Assembly: GCF_003667345.1 (NCBI RefSeq)
Contig: NZ_RCWF01000001.1
Span: forward strand, 62,001 to 126,000
Length of the DNA stretch: 64,000 nucleotides
Reading direction: 5' to 3'
Source: Poseidonibacter antarcticus
GTDB lineage: Bacteria > Campylobacterota > Campylobacteria > Campylobacterales > Arcobacteraceae
Shown: positions 35,793-44,800 of the stretch, piece after piece
How positions within the stretch are numbered: position 1 is the stretch's first letter
Layout: each line of letters begins with the position of its first letter
Position numbers and translations under genes: made by a program
Notes under the pieces: generated by a model
Databases searched by the model: none
What the model saw: only the letters and a program-made list of their open reading frames with translations
Told to the model about the DNA's origin: nothing

Positions 35793-36365
35793 TTATCTCT
35801 TTTTTTTGCTTTTTTTTGTAGAAGTTTGATATTTTATAGCTTTCAAATCTTTAATAACTTGTGAAGATATCATATACATCTGACTTACTTTTAATCTATA
35901 TTCTTTATTTTCTTCTATATCGATAGTTTCAAATTTAGATAATAATCCTAGATAGTCAATATCATTTAGATATGAAAAATATTGTGTATGTTTTTCTTCT
36001 AATAGCCATTCTGAAAGTAAGCACAGAGTGAATTGTTCGGGTATCCATAAATCGCCATTTTTCATATTATGTTCAATTTGTATAACAATGCTATTATAGT
36101 ATGTTACAAGTTCTTCATAATATGTATTAGGACCTTTGCATTTATTAACAGTGTTTCTAAAAATACTATCATTCATAATTTCAGATTCTTTTAATCTTTT
36201 TAGAAGTTCTTCTAAATGTTCAATTATAGTTTTGCTGTCTTCTGGTGTTAGTACTTTAAGGGCATATTCTTTTTGTTCGATTAGAGTGAAAAGTTGTTCT
36301 AATGTTGAGCGAACATATATCAATAATGCAATTGTTTTAGTTTTATTTACGAATAATCTATTCAT
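35793..36365 (-). CDS. Uncharacterised helical protein upstream of SulP
   Basis: A 190-residue soluble protein with no family I know. It is mostly helical, with Leu/Glu/Lys-rich N-terminal and central parts (IIEHLEELLKRLKESEI) and a very basic C-terminal tail (STKKSKKKR). WIPEQFTLCLLSEWLLEEKH is the most distinctive segment. It is the first gene of a two-gene operon with the SulP transporter, so a regulatory or accessory role for it is plausible but unproven. Confidence 0.65.
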   Translation of the reverse strand: MNRLFVNKTKTIALLIYVRSTLEQLFTLIEQKEYALKVLTPEDSKTIIEHLEELLKRLKESEIMNDSIFRNTVNKCKGPNTYYEELVTYYNSIVIQIEHNMKNGDLWIPEQFTLCLLSEWLLEEKHTQYFSYLNDIDYLGLLSKFETIDIEENKEYRLKVSQMYMISSQVIKDLKAIKYQTSTKKSKKKR

Positions 36366-36470
36366 ATATTATCTTTAAGTTTGAATTCAGTTCATTTTAT
36401 ATAATTTATGATAAAAATATGATTAAATTAAAAGTTATTTTTGTTATAATGTAAAATAAGGCGTAATTAA

Positions 36471-37052
36471 ATGAACAAAATCAATCAAGAAATAAGTAAA
36501 ATTAAGAAAGAATTATATTTAGAAGAATCAATTAAATATTTTGATACTATAGGATTTAAAGACTCCAAGATAAATGAAATATCTAAAGCTTTAGATACTT
36601 CTGTAGGAACGATTTATAATATTTTTAACTCAAAAGAAGAATTATATTTAGAATATCTAATTTATAAATTAAGAAAATTCTTACATAATATAGAAAAAGA
36701 AAAAACAGAAGATCCCTATGCTAATTTATGTGTTTACTTAAAATATAAATATGAATTTTTTATTTATATTAATGAAAATGAATCAAAACCAATTACAAAC
36801 GATCCGTATTTCTTTCATAAACTAGATATTGCAAAACACCCTATTGTTGATCATATATACGATTATTTGGAAGAACAATTTAAACTAATGATTGATGAAC
36901 CTTATATATCATATAGGCATTTAGCCATATTATTCAAAAAATTTTCTGATGGCTTTATTGAAAGTTATATTTTAGAAGCATATGAAACACAGAATATTGT
37001 AGATCATACGCTTACTATGTTTTTAAATGGATTATTAAGAAAAAATAATTAA
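36471..37052 (+). CDS. TetR/AcrR-family transcriptional regulator
   Basis: A 193-residue regulator. The N-terminal helix-turn-helix reads YFDTIGFKDSKINEISKAL, then TSVGTIYNIFNSKEELY, as is standard for TetR. The C-terminal ligand domain is divergent. It is transcribed away from the 190-residue/SulP operon across a 105-base gap that holds a TATAAT box near 36448, so it may regulate that operon. Confidence 0.87.
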   Translation: MNKINQEISKIKKELYLEESIKYFDTIGFKDSKINEISKALDTSVGTIYNIFNSKEELYLEYLIYKLRKFLHNIEKEKTEDPYANLCVYLKYKYEFFIYINENESKPITNDPYFFHKLDIAKHPIVDHIYDYLEEQFKLMIDEPYISYRHLAILFKKFSDGFIESYILEAYETQNIVDHTLTMFLNGLLRKNN

Positions 37053-37067
37053 AATAGTTTAACTATT
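37053..37067. terminator. Short terminator after the TetR gene
   Basis: AATAGTT and AACTATT form a seven-base stem with a one-base centre, preceded by A-rich and followed by T-rich sequence. It separates the convergent TetR gene and the small ORFs. Confidence 0.5.
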
Positions 37068-37137
37068 CTTTCTTTTTTCTTATTTTATCCCATCTCTTTT
37101 GTAATTCTTCAAAATCTATTTTATGTTCATTATCCAT
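37063..37137 (-). CDS. Possible 24-residue peptide
   Basis: A very short frame beginning MDNEHKIDFEELQKRW and ending in basic residues. GGGAGGA stands before the ATG, which lies only two bases after the stop of the 80-residue gene, so it would be coupled to it. The strong ribosome site is the only support; it may not be a real gene. Confidence 0.35.
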   Translation of the reverse strand: MDNEHKIDFEELQKRWDKIRKKKE

Positions 37138-37138
37138 T

Positions 37139-37381
37139 TCATCCTCCCTTTGAATTTTTTAATAAATTTACGTACCAATCGTCATTGACATCATCTATTT
37201 CTAAGTCTTTTAAAACAATTTCCATTTCACCCTCTACCATAGTCAATTCTTCAATTTTTTCTTCGGGAATAAACAAAGCCTCAATACAATAGTCAATTAA
37301 TAGTTCTTCACAATCTGCTGTTTGGACTCCCCAACCTTCTTCAAAGTTATCCATTAAGAAATATTTCTCAAACTCTTTCAT
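37139..37381 (-). CDS. Small acidic protein, uncharacterised
   Basis: An 80-residue, strongly acidic soluble protein (FEEGWGVQTADCEELLIDY; VLKDLEIDDVNDDWYVNLL). I know no family. It diverges from the metal efflux permease across a 134-base promoter region and has a right half-site ATTATCA of a Fur-like box upstream. Acidic residues and two Cys might bind a metal, but this is a guess from context. Confidence 0.6.
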   Translation of the reverse strand: MKEFEKYFLMDNFEEGWGVQTADCEELLIDYCIEALFIPEEKIEELTMVEGEMEIVLKDLEIDDVNDDWYVNLLKNSKGG

Positions 37382-37463
37382 AAAATCATATCCTTATTGT
37401 TTTCTAATGATATAGATTATCATTATTAATATAAATACTATCTTAAATACTTTTTTAAGTTTT

Positions 37464-37497
37464 ATATTAGAATATACTAATATACTTCTATTATAAT
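37464..37497 (+). promoter_or_regulatory. Promoter and ArsR-type operator of the efflux permease
   Basis: A perfect inverted repeat ATATTAG-AATATA-CTAATAT at 37464-37483 lies in the -35/spacer region of a promoter whose -10 is TATAAT at 37492-37497. AT-rich palindromes of this kind are typical of ArsR/SmtB repressors. The ArsR gene of the same operon (38683) is the likely binder. Confidence 0.5.
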
Positions 37498-37515
37498 TTA
37501 CAAAAAGGAATTAAT

Positions 37516-38679
37516 ATGGAATTAATATTAAGTTTTTTCGACAATTTTCTTACATTATTAAATGCAATGTCTATTTATATAATAGTAGGTTTATTTTTTG
37601 CAGGTATTTTAAAACAGATAATACCTGATGATTTCGTTTCAAAACATTTAGGAACGACTTCAACTAGTTCAGTTGTAAAAGCCACACTATTTGGAATCCC
37701 CCTACCTGTTTGTTCTTGTTCTGTTATACCTTTAGCTCAAGGTTTGAAAAAAGAAGGTGCTAGTAAAGGTGCTGTTCAAAGTTTTTTAATCTCTACACCA
37801 ATTACAGGTGTTGATTCGATATTGGCTACTTATTCGCTTTTTGGTTTTGTATTTACTGTATTTAGAATTATTTCATCAATTATAATAGCTATTACAGTAG
37901 GACTTATTCAAAATCTTTTTCAAAAAAATCACGATAAAAAACAAGAAGAAGAAAAAGTTTCTTGTTGTTCTTCTTCATCTTGTAGCTCAACAAATGTAAA
38001 AAAGAAATTTTCTTTTATAAATGTTTTAAAATATGGTTATGGAACATTATTTAGTGATATGGCAAAAGCACTTTTGATTGGACTTATCTTAGGTTCAATA
38101 TTTGTTACATTTATTCCAAAAGAATATACAGAAATCTTATTTGAAAACCAATTTTTAACATATATAGTAGTTATATTATTTTCAATGCCTTTATATACTT
38201 GTGCAACAGCATCACTACCAATTGCGGCTGCTTTTATGTTACAAGGTATGTCTCCTGGAGCTGTATTTATATTTTTAACAGCAGGTCCTGCTACTAGTGC
38301 TGTTACTATGAGTGTTGTTTATAAAATGTTAGGTAAAACATCATTGATTATATATTTAATTGTTATTGCTGTATTAGCGTTTTTATTTGGTTATATTTAT
38401 GATACATTTTTTAAAGAACTTAGTTTATTAACAATTTCTATAAATCACGAAGAAGTAAATATTTTTAATACTTTATCATCAATTGCAATGATATTATTAA
38501 TAATCTATCACTTAATAAAACATAGATTTACAAAAGAAGAAAGTTGTTGTTCATCAAGCAGTGATTGTTCAGATACAGTAGAAAAAAATAAATTTTCTAT
38601 AAAAAATAGTGATTTAACATTAAAACCTAAGTTTAGCAATGATAAAGTAAAGAATAATATGTTTAGAACAAAGGAATAA
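37516..38679 (+). CDS. SO_0444-type Cu/Zn efflux permease (ArsP-like)
   Basis: A 387-residue permease of the DUF318/ArsP superfamily with about ten helices in two repeats. IPLPVCSCSVIPLAQGLKK (about 56-74) carries the conserved Cys pair, and STPITGVDSI is the matching family segment; the second repeat has PLYTCATASLPIAAA. Two Cys/Ser-rich loops (KVSCCSSSSCSS near 150, ESCCSSSSDCSD near 342) may bind the exported metal. It is the first gene of an operon with an ArsR regulator. Metals such as copper or zinc are likelier than arsenic. Confidence 0.85.
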   Translation: MELILSFFDNFLTLLNAMSIYIIVGLFFAGILKQIIPDDFVSKHLGTTSTSSVVKATLFGIPLPVCSCSVIPLAQGLKKEGASKGAVQSFLISTPITGVDSILATYSLFGFVFTVFRIISSIIIAITVGLIQNLFQKNHDKKQEEEKVSCCSSSSCSSTNVKKKFSFINVLKYGYGTLFSDMAKALLIGLILGSIFVTFIPKEYTEILFENQFLTYIVVILFSMPLYTCATASLPIAAAFMLQGMSPGAVFIFLTAGPATSAVTMSVVYKMLGKTSLIIYLIVIAVLAFLFGYIYDTFFKELSLLTISINHEEVNIFNTLSSIAMILLIIYHLIKHRFTKEESCCSSSSDCSDTVEKNKFSIKNSDLTLKPKFSNDKVKNNMFRTKE

Positions 38680-38682
38680 AAT

Positions 38683-39024
38683 TTGAAGAATGATACAACT
38701 TGTCTAAGAATTAGTGTTGACAAAGATAAAATTCAACGTGAAAGAAATCAATTAATTTCAAAACAAGCTATATTTTCAAAAAAAGAAAAATTCTTTTCAT
38801 TATTAGGAAGTGAAGTTAGATTAAAAATAATCTATCTTCTTCTTAACAATGAAAAGCTTTGTGTATGTGATATAAGTGATATGCTAGAAATGAACCAATC
38901 GCCTGTATCTCAACATTTAAGAAAACTAAAAGATGCTCAAATACTTATCTCAAAAAGAGAAGGTTTGATGATAAATTATTATATTAGTTCTAAATATAAA
39001 GAAGATTTACTTTCACTATTTTAA
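38683..39024 (+). CDS. ArsR/SmtB-family metalloregulator
   Basis: A 113-residue winged-helix repressor. The sensing helix reads KLCVCDISDML, the CxCxD motif of metal-binding ArsR members, followed by the recognition helix QSPVSQHLRKLKDA. An extra Cys near the N-terminus (NDTTCLRIS) may add a ligand, as in CadC-like proteins. It starts at TTG 38683, three bases after the permease stop, with AAAGGA at proper distance. It likely represses its own operon through the palindrome at 37464. Confidence 0.88.
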   Translation: MKNDTTCLRISVDKDKIQRERNQLISKQAIFSKKEKFFSLLGSEVRLKIIYLLLNNEKLCVCDISDMLEMNQSPVSQHLRKLKDAQILISKREGLMINYYISSKYKEDLLSLF

Positions 39025-39027
39025 GAT

Positions 39028-39588
39028 TTATTTAATCAAACTCAAAATATATTCAAACATTAGATTACTATCATCTTCTGATTGATTACATTTTCCATGT
39101 AGATTAAAACCATAAATCATATTAATAAGAATCAAAGTCATTGTTTTTACATCACCGTTAAACTCATTAGCCAAAGAAGCTTCTATAAGTTTCTTTTCTA
39201 ATTGAGCTTGAAGTTGTGTAAAATAGTTTTTTGGTATATCAAAAATATCAGAATCTTTAAAATCTTTTTCTACCATACAATTTGTAAAAAGACATCCTCT
39301 AAAATTTTCATTAAATTTCATAAAATCAAATAGATTTTCAATACTTTTTTTCCCTTTTGCACTTTTTAAAACATCCAGAAATTTCCCAGCTTTTTTAGTA
39401 TTATAATTTTCAAGAGATTTTTTAAACAAACCTTCTTTATCTTTAAATAAAGAATACATACTACTACGACTTAAACCTGTAAATTCAACTAAATCAGCCA
39501 TAGATACGCTATCGTATCCTTTTTGCCAAAATAATTCCATTGCATTATCAAGTGCTTTTTCTAAATCATACTTAGTAGGTCTTGCCAT
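39028..39588 (-). CDS. TetR/AcrR-family transcriptional regulator
   Basis: A 186-residue regulator with a clean N-terminal domain (MARPTKYDLEKALDNAMELF, then TGLSRSSMYSLFKDKEGLF). The C-terminal half contains FRGCLFTNCMVEK, a form common in TetR proteins that control small-molecule or redox stress genes. It is 24 bases downstream of the thiol-peroxidase-like gene on the same strand. Its stop is four bases from the end of the convergent ArsR gene. Confidence 0.87.
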   Translation of the reverse strand: MARPTKYDLEKALDNAMELFWQKGYDSVSMADLVEFTGLSRSSMYSLFKDKEGLFKKSLENYNTKKAGKFLDVLKSAKGKKSIENLFDFMKFNENFRGCLFTNCMVEKDFKDSDIFDIPKNYFTQLQAQLEKKLIEASLANEFNGDVKTMTLILINMIYGFNLHGKCNQSEDDSNLMFEYILSLIK

Positions 39589-39612
39589 AATTTCATCTCC
39601 ATTTATAAAATT

Positions 39613-39990
39613 TTATAAAATCGTCTTGCGTGCTACGTGACAACTTTTATCTATCATAATCAATGACTTTTTCATCTTATCTTGTGAATTATTTAAGTTA
39701 AATGATTCTGCAAATTTCTTAAAATCCAAAGAAATAATAGACTCAGGTAACTCATATTTATTTATGACCTTTTCAATTGTCAATTTTTCACTAGCTGTAA
39801 TAATAAAACATTCAATATTTTTAGAAGATGTTTGTATTGCGTTTAAAAGTTCCTTAGAAAATTCATTTATATTTGGAAGAGTTATAATCATTTGTGCTTC
39901 TTTTTTCACAAGTCCTACTACTTTCTCTTCATTATTTAACATTTTTAATTTCAATATAGGAGAAATAGTATGCTTAAAATTTACACTCAT
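39613..39990 (-). CDS. Thiol-peroxidase-like protein lacking the catalytic cysteine
   Basis: A protein of about 125 residues that follows the Tpx layout: VNFKHTISPILKLKML as the first strands, MIITLPNINEFSKEL where Tpx has its active-site loop, CFIITASEKLTI, and a C-terminal strand. The peroxidatic Cys position of Tpx (in PxxDTPVC) appears to be filled by Asn/Glu/Phe/Ser, so it is probably inactive as a peroxidase. I start at ATG 39990 behind GAGGAAG; the frame extends to 40041. It is coupled to a TetR regulator, so it might serve as a sensor or partner. Homology is judged by eye. Confidence 0.55.
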   Translation of the reverse strand: MSVNFKHTISPILKLKMLNNEEKVVGLVKKEAQMIITLPNINEFSKELLNAIQTSSKNIECFIITASEKLTIEKVINKYELPESIISLDFKKFAESFNLNNSQDKMKKSLIMIDKSCHVARKTIL

Positions 39991-40101
39991 TTGTGGCTTC
40001 CTCAATTTGTATTTATATTTAATCGCGGAATTATAGAACAATCATTCCATAATGTCAATACAAATACTAAATTATGCTAATTATTTAATCCAATTAAGCT
40101 A

Positions 40102-40494
40102 TTATTGACTTAAAAATGTTCTCCAGCTTAAAAGCCCACTTATCTCTTTTGCCTCTTTTAAATAATCGCTCTCACATAAAAACCCATATACACTACTTTC
40201 ATCTTCTAAGTAAACCGTTCCAATACCCAAAGGTGATTGTATTTGTTTCATAAACCTTCCAAAATTTTCAATAGGCATTGACCATATTTCAACTTCAATT
40301 TGGAAATCACACGAACTATCATAAATCATTCCAGGACGAATTGGGTCTTTATTTTCTAAAACAAATAATCTATATCCTTTTTTTGTTTTTGTTTTTCTAA
40401 CAAAATTTGCATTTAAGTCAGCAAGTTGCCAATTTAAAGGCAAATCACTCATATGTGCTCCACAAACTCCTACTAAGATTTCATTTTCATTCAT
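40102..40494 (-). CDS. Allophanate hydrolase C-terminal domain as a separate protein
   Basis: A 130-residue protein matching the C-terminal domain of AtzF-type allophanate hydrolases (VGVCGAHMSDLPLNWQL, GYRLFVLENK, IGTVYLEDESSVYGFLCE). In the fused yeast enzyme this domain is thought to decarboxylate the N-carboxycarbamate intermediate. Here it is its own gene, one base after the amidase gene ends. It is last in the guanidine operon. Confidence 0.85.
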   Translation of the reverse strand: MNENEILVGVCGAHMSDLPLNWQLADLNANFVRKTKTKKGYRLFVLENKDPIRPGMIYDSSCDFQIEVEIWSMPIENFGRFMKQIQSPLGIGTVYLEDESSVYGFLCESDYLKEAKEISGLLSWRTFLSQ

Positions 40495-40495
40495 T

Positions 40496-41824
40496 TTAAA
40501 CTCCTAAATATTTAGAAGAATAAGATATTAACTTCTCTTCTTCAAAATTATCTGCAACAATAGTCACCCCAAAAGGAAGTCCATTTTTTCTAAATCCAGC
40601 AGGTACTGCAATAGCTGATAAATCAAGTAGATTCATAAAATTTGTGTAATATCCAAGATTAGTATTTAAGGCTATTGGGTCTGCATTTACTTCTTTTATT
40701 TTATAAATAGTTCCAGTTGTTGGTGTAAGCATAAAATCATATTTTGCAAATATCTTATCCATAATTTTTCTATTTTTCTTTAGAGTATATTCTGATTCAA
40801 AATAATTAATTGCATCAATTTTATCCCCACCACTTATAATAGCTCTTACAGTTTCATTTATAATCTCAGGAGTTTTAGTAATAGCATCTTTTATAGCAAT
40901 AAATCGTTCAGTTACCCAAGGCCCACTATAAAGTAGATTTGCACTTTCATTAAAAGGTTCATAATCAATTTCTACACTTTTCCCACCAAGAGATTCAAAT
41001 TTTTCCACTGCTTCGTAGAAAAGTTTTTGGGCTTCTTTATCTCCAAAAAATTTCAAATCTTCTTTTTTAGGAATTGCAAATGTAAAATCATTTCTTGCTT
41101 CTTCACAAGAAGATATATACTTTCTACTATAAATATCTTTTTCATCATAAGAATTTGCTACTTTAAAAACTGCTTGCACTTCTTCTAAAGTTTTTGTAAA
41201 TATTGTTACACAATCTAAACTTCTACAAGCAGGAACAACACCACTTGTACTAATCACACCTTTTGTAGCTTTTAGTCCAATAAGATTATTAAAAGCAGCA
41301 GGAACTCTTCCTGAACCTGCTGTATCAGTTCCTAGTGAAAAGCTTGCCATTTCAAGAGCGACACTAACTGCACTTCCTGAGCTTGAACCTCCTGAAATGT
41401 ATTCAGGGTTTATTGAGTTTTTACATTCACCATAAGGACTTCTTGTTCCTACAAGTCCTGTAGCAAATTGGTCTAGGTTTGTTTTTCCAATAGGAATAGC
41501 ACCTGCTTTTATAAGTTCATTTACTACATAAGCAGATTCTTTTGCAATATATTCATACTCTTTACACGCAGCTGTTGTTGGAATATTTATTAAGTCAATA
41601 TTATCTTTAATTGCAAAAGGAATACCATATAGAGGTAAGTCTTTAGGATCTTGATTTTCTAAATTCTTAATATAAGGCTCCAAATCTTTATCACTTAAAG
41701 TATATATCCAAATATTATGGTCTTTTGTTTCTTTTATTTTCTTTTTAATTGATGTTAAAACATCTTCAATACTTATAATCTTATCTATATACTTTTTTCT
41801 TAAAATATTAATATTTAAATTCAT
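40496..41824 (-). CDS. atzF: Allophanate hydrolase, amidase subunit
   Basis: A 442-residue amidase-signature enzyme that splits allophanate. The catalytic triad is visible: K73 (AIKDN), cis-Ser 147 (SGGSSSGSA) and nucleophile S171 (GTDTAGSGRVP). The usual C-terminal domain is encoded separately downstream. It overlaps the carboxylase gene by four bases. In this operon allophanate would come from deimination of carboxyguanidine. Confidence 0.92.
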   Translation of the reverse strand: MNLNINILRKKYIDKIISIEDVLTSIKKKIKETKDHNIWIYTLSDKDLEPYIKNLENQDPKDLPLYGIPFAIKDNIDLINIPTTAACKEYEYIAKESAYVVNELIKAGAIPIGKTNLDQFATGLVGTRSPYGECKNSINPEYISGGSSSGSAVSVALEMASFSLGTDTAGSGRVPAAFNNLIGLKATKGVISTSGVVPACRSLDCVTIFTKTLEEVQAVFKVANSYDEKDIYSRKYISSCEEARNDFTFAIPKKEDLKFFGDKEAQKLFYEAVEKFESLGGKSVEIDYEPFNESANLLYSGPWVTERFIAIKDAITKTPEIINETVRAIISGGDKIDAINYFESEYTLKKNRKIMDKIFAKYDFMLTPTTGTIYKIKEVNADPIALNTNLGYYTNFMNLLDLSAIAVPAGFRKNGLPFGVTIVADNFEEEKLISYSSKYLGV

Positions 41825-44800
41825 TTATTATCCTTTTTTATTACAACTAAAACATCACCACTTTCAATATTATCACCCTCTTTATAAAGAATTTGTGATA
41901 CAAGCCCCGTATATTCACTTTCTATTTCTACTTCCATTTTCATTGATTCTAAAATTACTAAAACTTCACCTTCTTTTACTTTATCACCAACTTTTACTTC
42001 TATTTTCCAGATATTCCCTGACATAATAGACTCTATTGCTTCTTCATCATCATTTAAAATAAGTTCATCTTTATCTTCAACTGCTTCTATCTTTGTATCA
42101 AAACTATCAAGACCTTTTTCTTTCCACATTAATCTTTCATCTTCAAAAGCTTGAACTCTTTTTGTTTGGAAAGTATTTGATTCTTTTTTATTTTCTTTTA
42201 AAAATTGTTTATACTCTTTTAATTTAAATGATTTATCTTCAATTGTTAAAGGAAATTTTCCATATAAAAACTTTTCTCTAATATCTTCTAACTCTTCTGT
42301 TGTTACAGGATAAAACTTCACTTGATCAAAAAATCTTAAAAGCCATGGGTTTTTAAATTCTTTTGTTTGTCTATATGTATTCCACATTTGTAATGTTCTA
42401 CCAAAAAGTTGATAACCTCCTGGTCCTTCCATTCCATATACACACATATAAGCTCCACCAATACCAACAGAGTTTTGTGCTGTCCATGTTCTTGCAGGAT
42501 TGTATTTAGTTGTTACTACTCTATGTGATGGATTAAGAGGCGTGGCAACAGGTGCTCCTAGATAAACATCTCCTAGTCCCATCACTAAATAATCTGCATC
42601 AAATACGATGTTTTTAACTTCATCTTTATTCTCAAGTCCATTAATTCTTCTGATAAAATCAATATTAGATGGACACCAAGGTGCATTTGGTCGTACACCT
42701 TTTTTATATTTGTCTATTGCTTTTTGAATTGAAGGATCATTCCATGAAAGAGGAAGCCAAACAGTTCTTGAATCAACTTCTAAGTTTTCAATATCTTCTA
42801 ATGAATCTACGCTTTGTTTTACTAAGTTTAAAATAGTATCTCTACTTACTACACTTGTATTAAAGTGAATTTGTAAACTTCTAATACCAGGTGTTAAATC
42901 AATAATTCCCTTTAAGTCTTTATCTTCAATTGAACTCATTAAAGCATGAATAAAAAATCTAAGCTCAATATCAAGTTTTAACTCACCTGCTTCTATTAAA
43001 ATGAACTCATTTCCAGCAGCTCTTATAGTTATATCAATATCTAATTCATCATATTTAAAAGTATCAATAATTGGTGTTGCTTTTTGTACATCAAGCTTAT
43101 TTGTAAAGTCACTTAGTTTTGGTAATGCTGTATTTTCTTCTATTGCTTTTTCGCACGCTTTTGTCATTAAATCTGCATTTTCTAAGCTTACTGCTTTAAA
43201 TTTGATTTTATCTCCTGCTTTTAATTGACCTATTTTATATATTTCACACGAAATAATAGTTGCAGGACAAACAAATCCTCCAAGACTTGGACCATCAGGT
43301 CCTAAGATTACAGGCTGATCACCTGTAAAATCTATTGTTCCAAAGGCATATGCATTATCATGAATATTTGAAGGATGAAGTCCAGCTTCTCCTCCATCAT
43401 TTCTAGCCCATTTTGGAGCAGGTCCAATTAGTCTTACACCTGTTCTACTTGAATTAAAGTGTACTTCCCAAGAAGCTTCAAAAAATGCTTCAATATCTTC
43501 ATCTGTGAAAAAGTCTGGACTTCCATGTGGTCCATAAACTACACCAATTTCGTATTCATTAGTTAAACTTGGAATATCATAAGGTACCTTGAAGTCTTGC
43601 TCTTCTTTTGAGGGATAGAAACTTAAAACATCCCCAGCTTTAAGTGCTCGTCCTCCATGACCTCCAAATTTACCTAATGTAAAAGTAGAAGCACTTCCTA
43701 AATATTTTGCTGTATCAAAACCACCTTGTATAGCAAAATATGTTCTATTACCATTTCCAATTACTTTTTTAAATTCTAAAGTATCTCCTAGTTTTACCTT
43801 TATAGCTTGATAACTTTGTATTTCTACGCCATTTAGTTTAGCATTCATATTAGCTCCACCAATTGCTATAATACTATCTTGTCTAAATTTATAAGATGCA
43901 CCTATAAATGTCATTTCTATAAATGAAGCATCTTCTTTATTATTTAAAAGTTTATTTAGAAGTCGTGGTGTTAAGTTATCAATAGCTCCTGATGGTGGAA
44001 TACCTACATTCCAAAGTCCTTGACGAGAAGGATAATCTTGAATAGTTGTTAATGTTCCTGATTTTAATATATCTACTTTATATGGATTGTATTCAAGAGT
44101 ATCTAGTACTTTTGTATAAAAACGTGCTTGAGTAAAAAACTCTTCTTGTACTATTGCACTTAAATATAATAAGTTTGATTCAAGACCATATATTCTACTT
44201 TCATCTAATGCTTTTTGTAATTTTAAAACATTTTCTTCTCTTGTAGGGCTTACTGTAATTAGTTTTAATAAAAGTGGATCATAAAAGGGACTTACTTCAC
44301 ATCCATCTTCTATCCAAGTATCACATCTTGTATTACTTGGTAACTGCACTTTTGTAATAGTTCCTGTACTTGGTTGGAAATTTTTTCCTCCATCTTCTGC
44401 ATAAACTCGGACTTCAATTGCATGACCTTTTGGATTATGTTTATAATTTAATAGCTCTTTATTATCTCCATAAGCTATTTTTATCATCCATTCAACTAAG
44501 TCAACACCGCAAACCTCTTCAGTAATACCGTGTTCAACTTGTAATCTTGTATTAACTTCAAGAAAATAGAAATTATTGGTTTTTGTATCATAAATATATT
44601 CAACTGTTCCTGCACTTTTATAATCAACGGCCTTTGCTAGTTTATATGAAGCTTCAAATAATTGTTCTCTTAGCGCGTCTGAAATATTAGGAGCAGGTGT
44701 TTCTTCAATAACTTTTTGATTTCTTCGCTGTATTGAACAATCTCTCTCACCCAATGTTTTTATATTTCCTAAACCATCACCAAATATTTGAACTTCTATA

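Noticed and set aside
37063-37381. Toxin-antitoxin pair
   Set aside because: The two small proteins match no toxin or antitoxin I know, and the second is only 24 residues.
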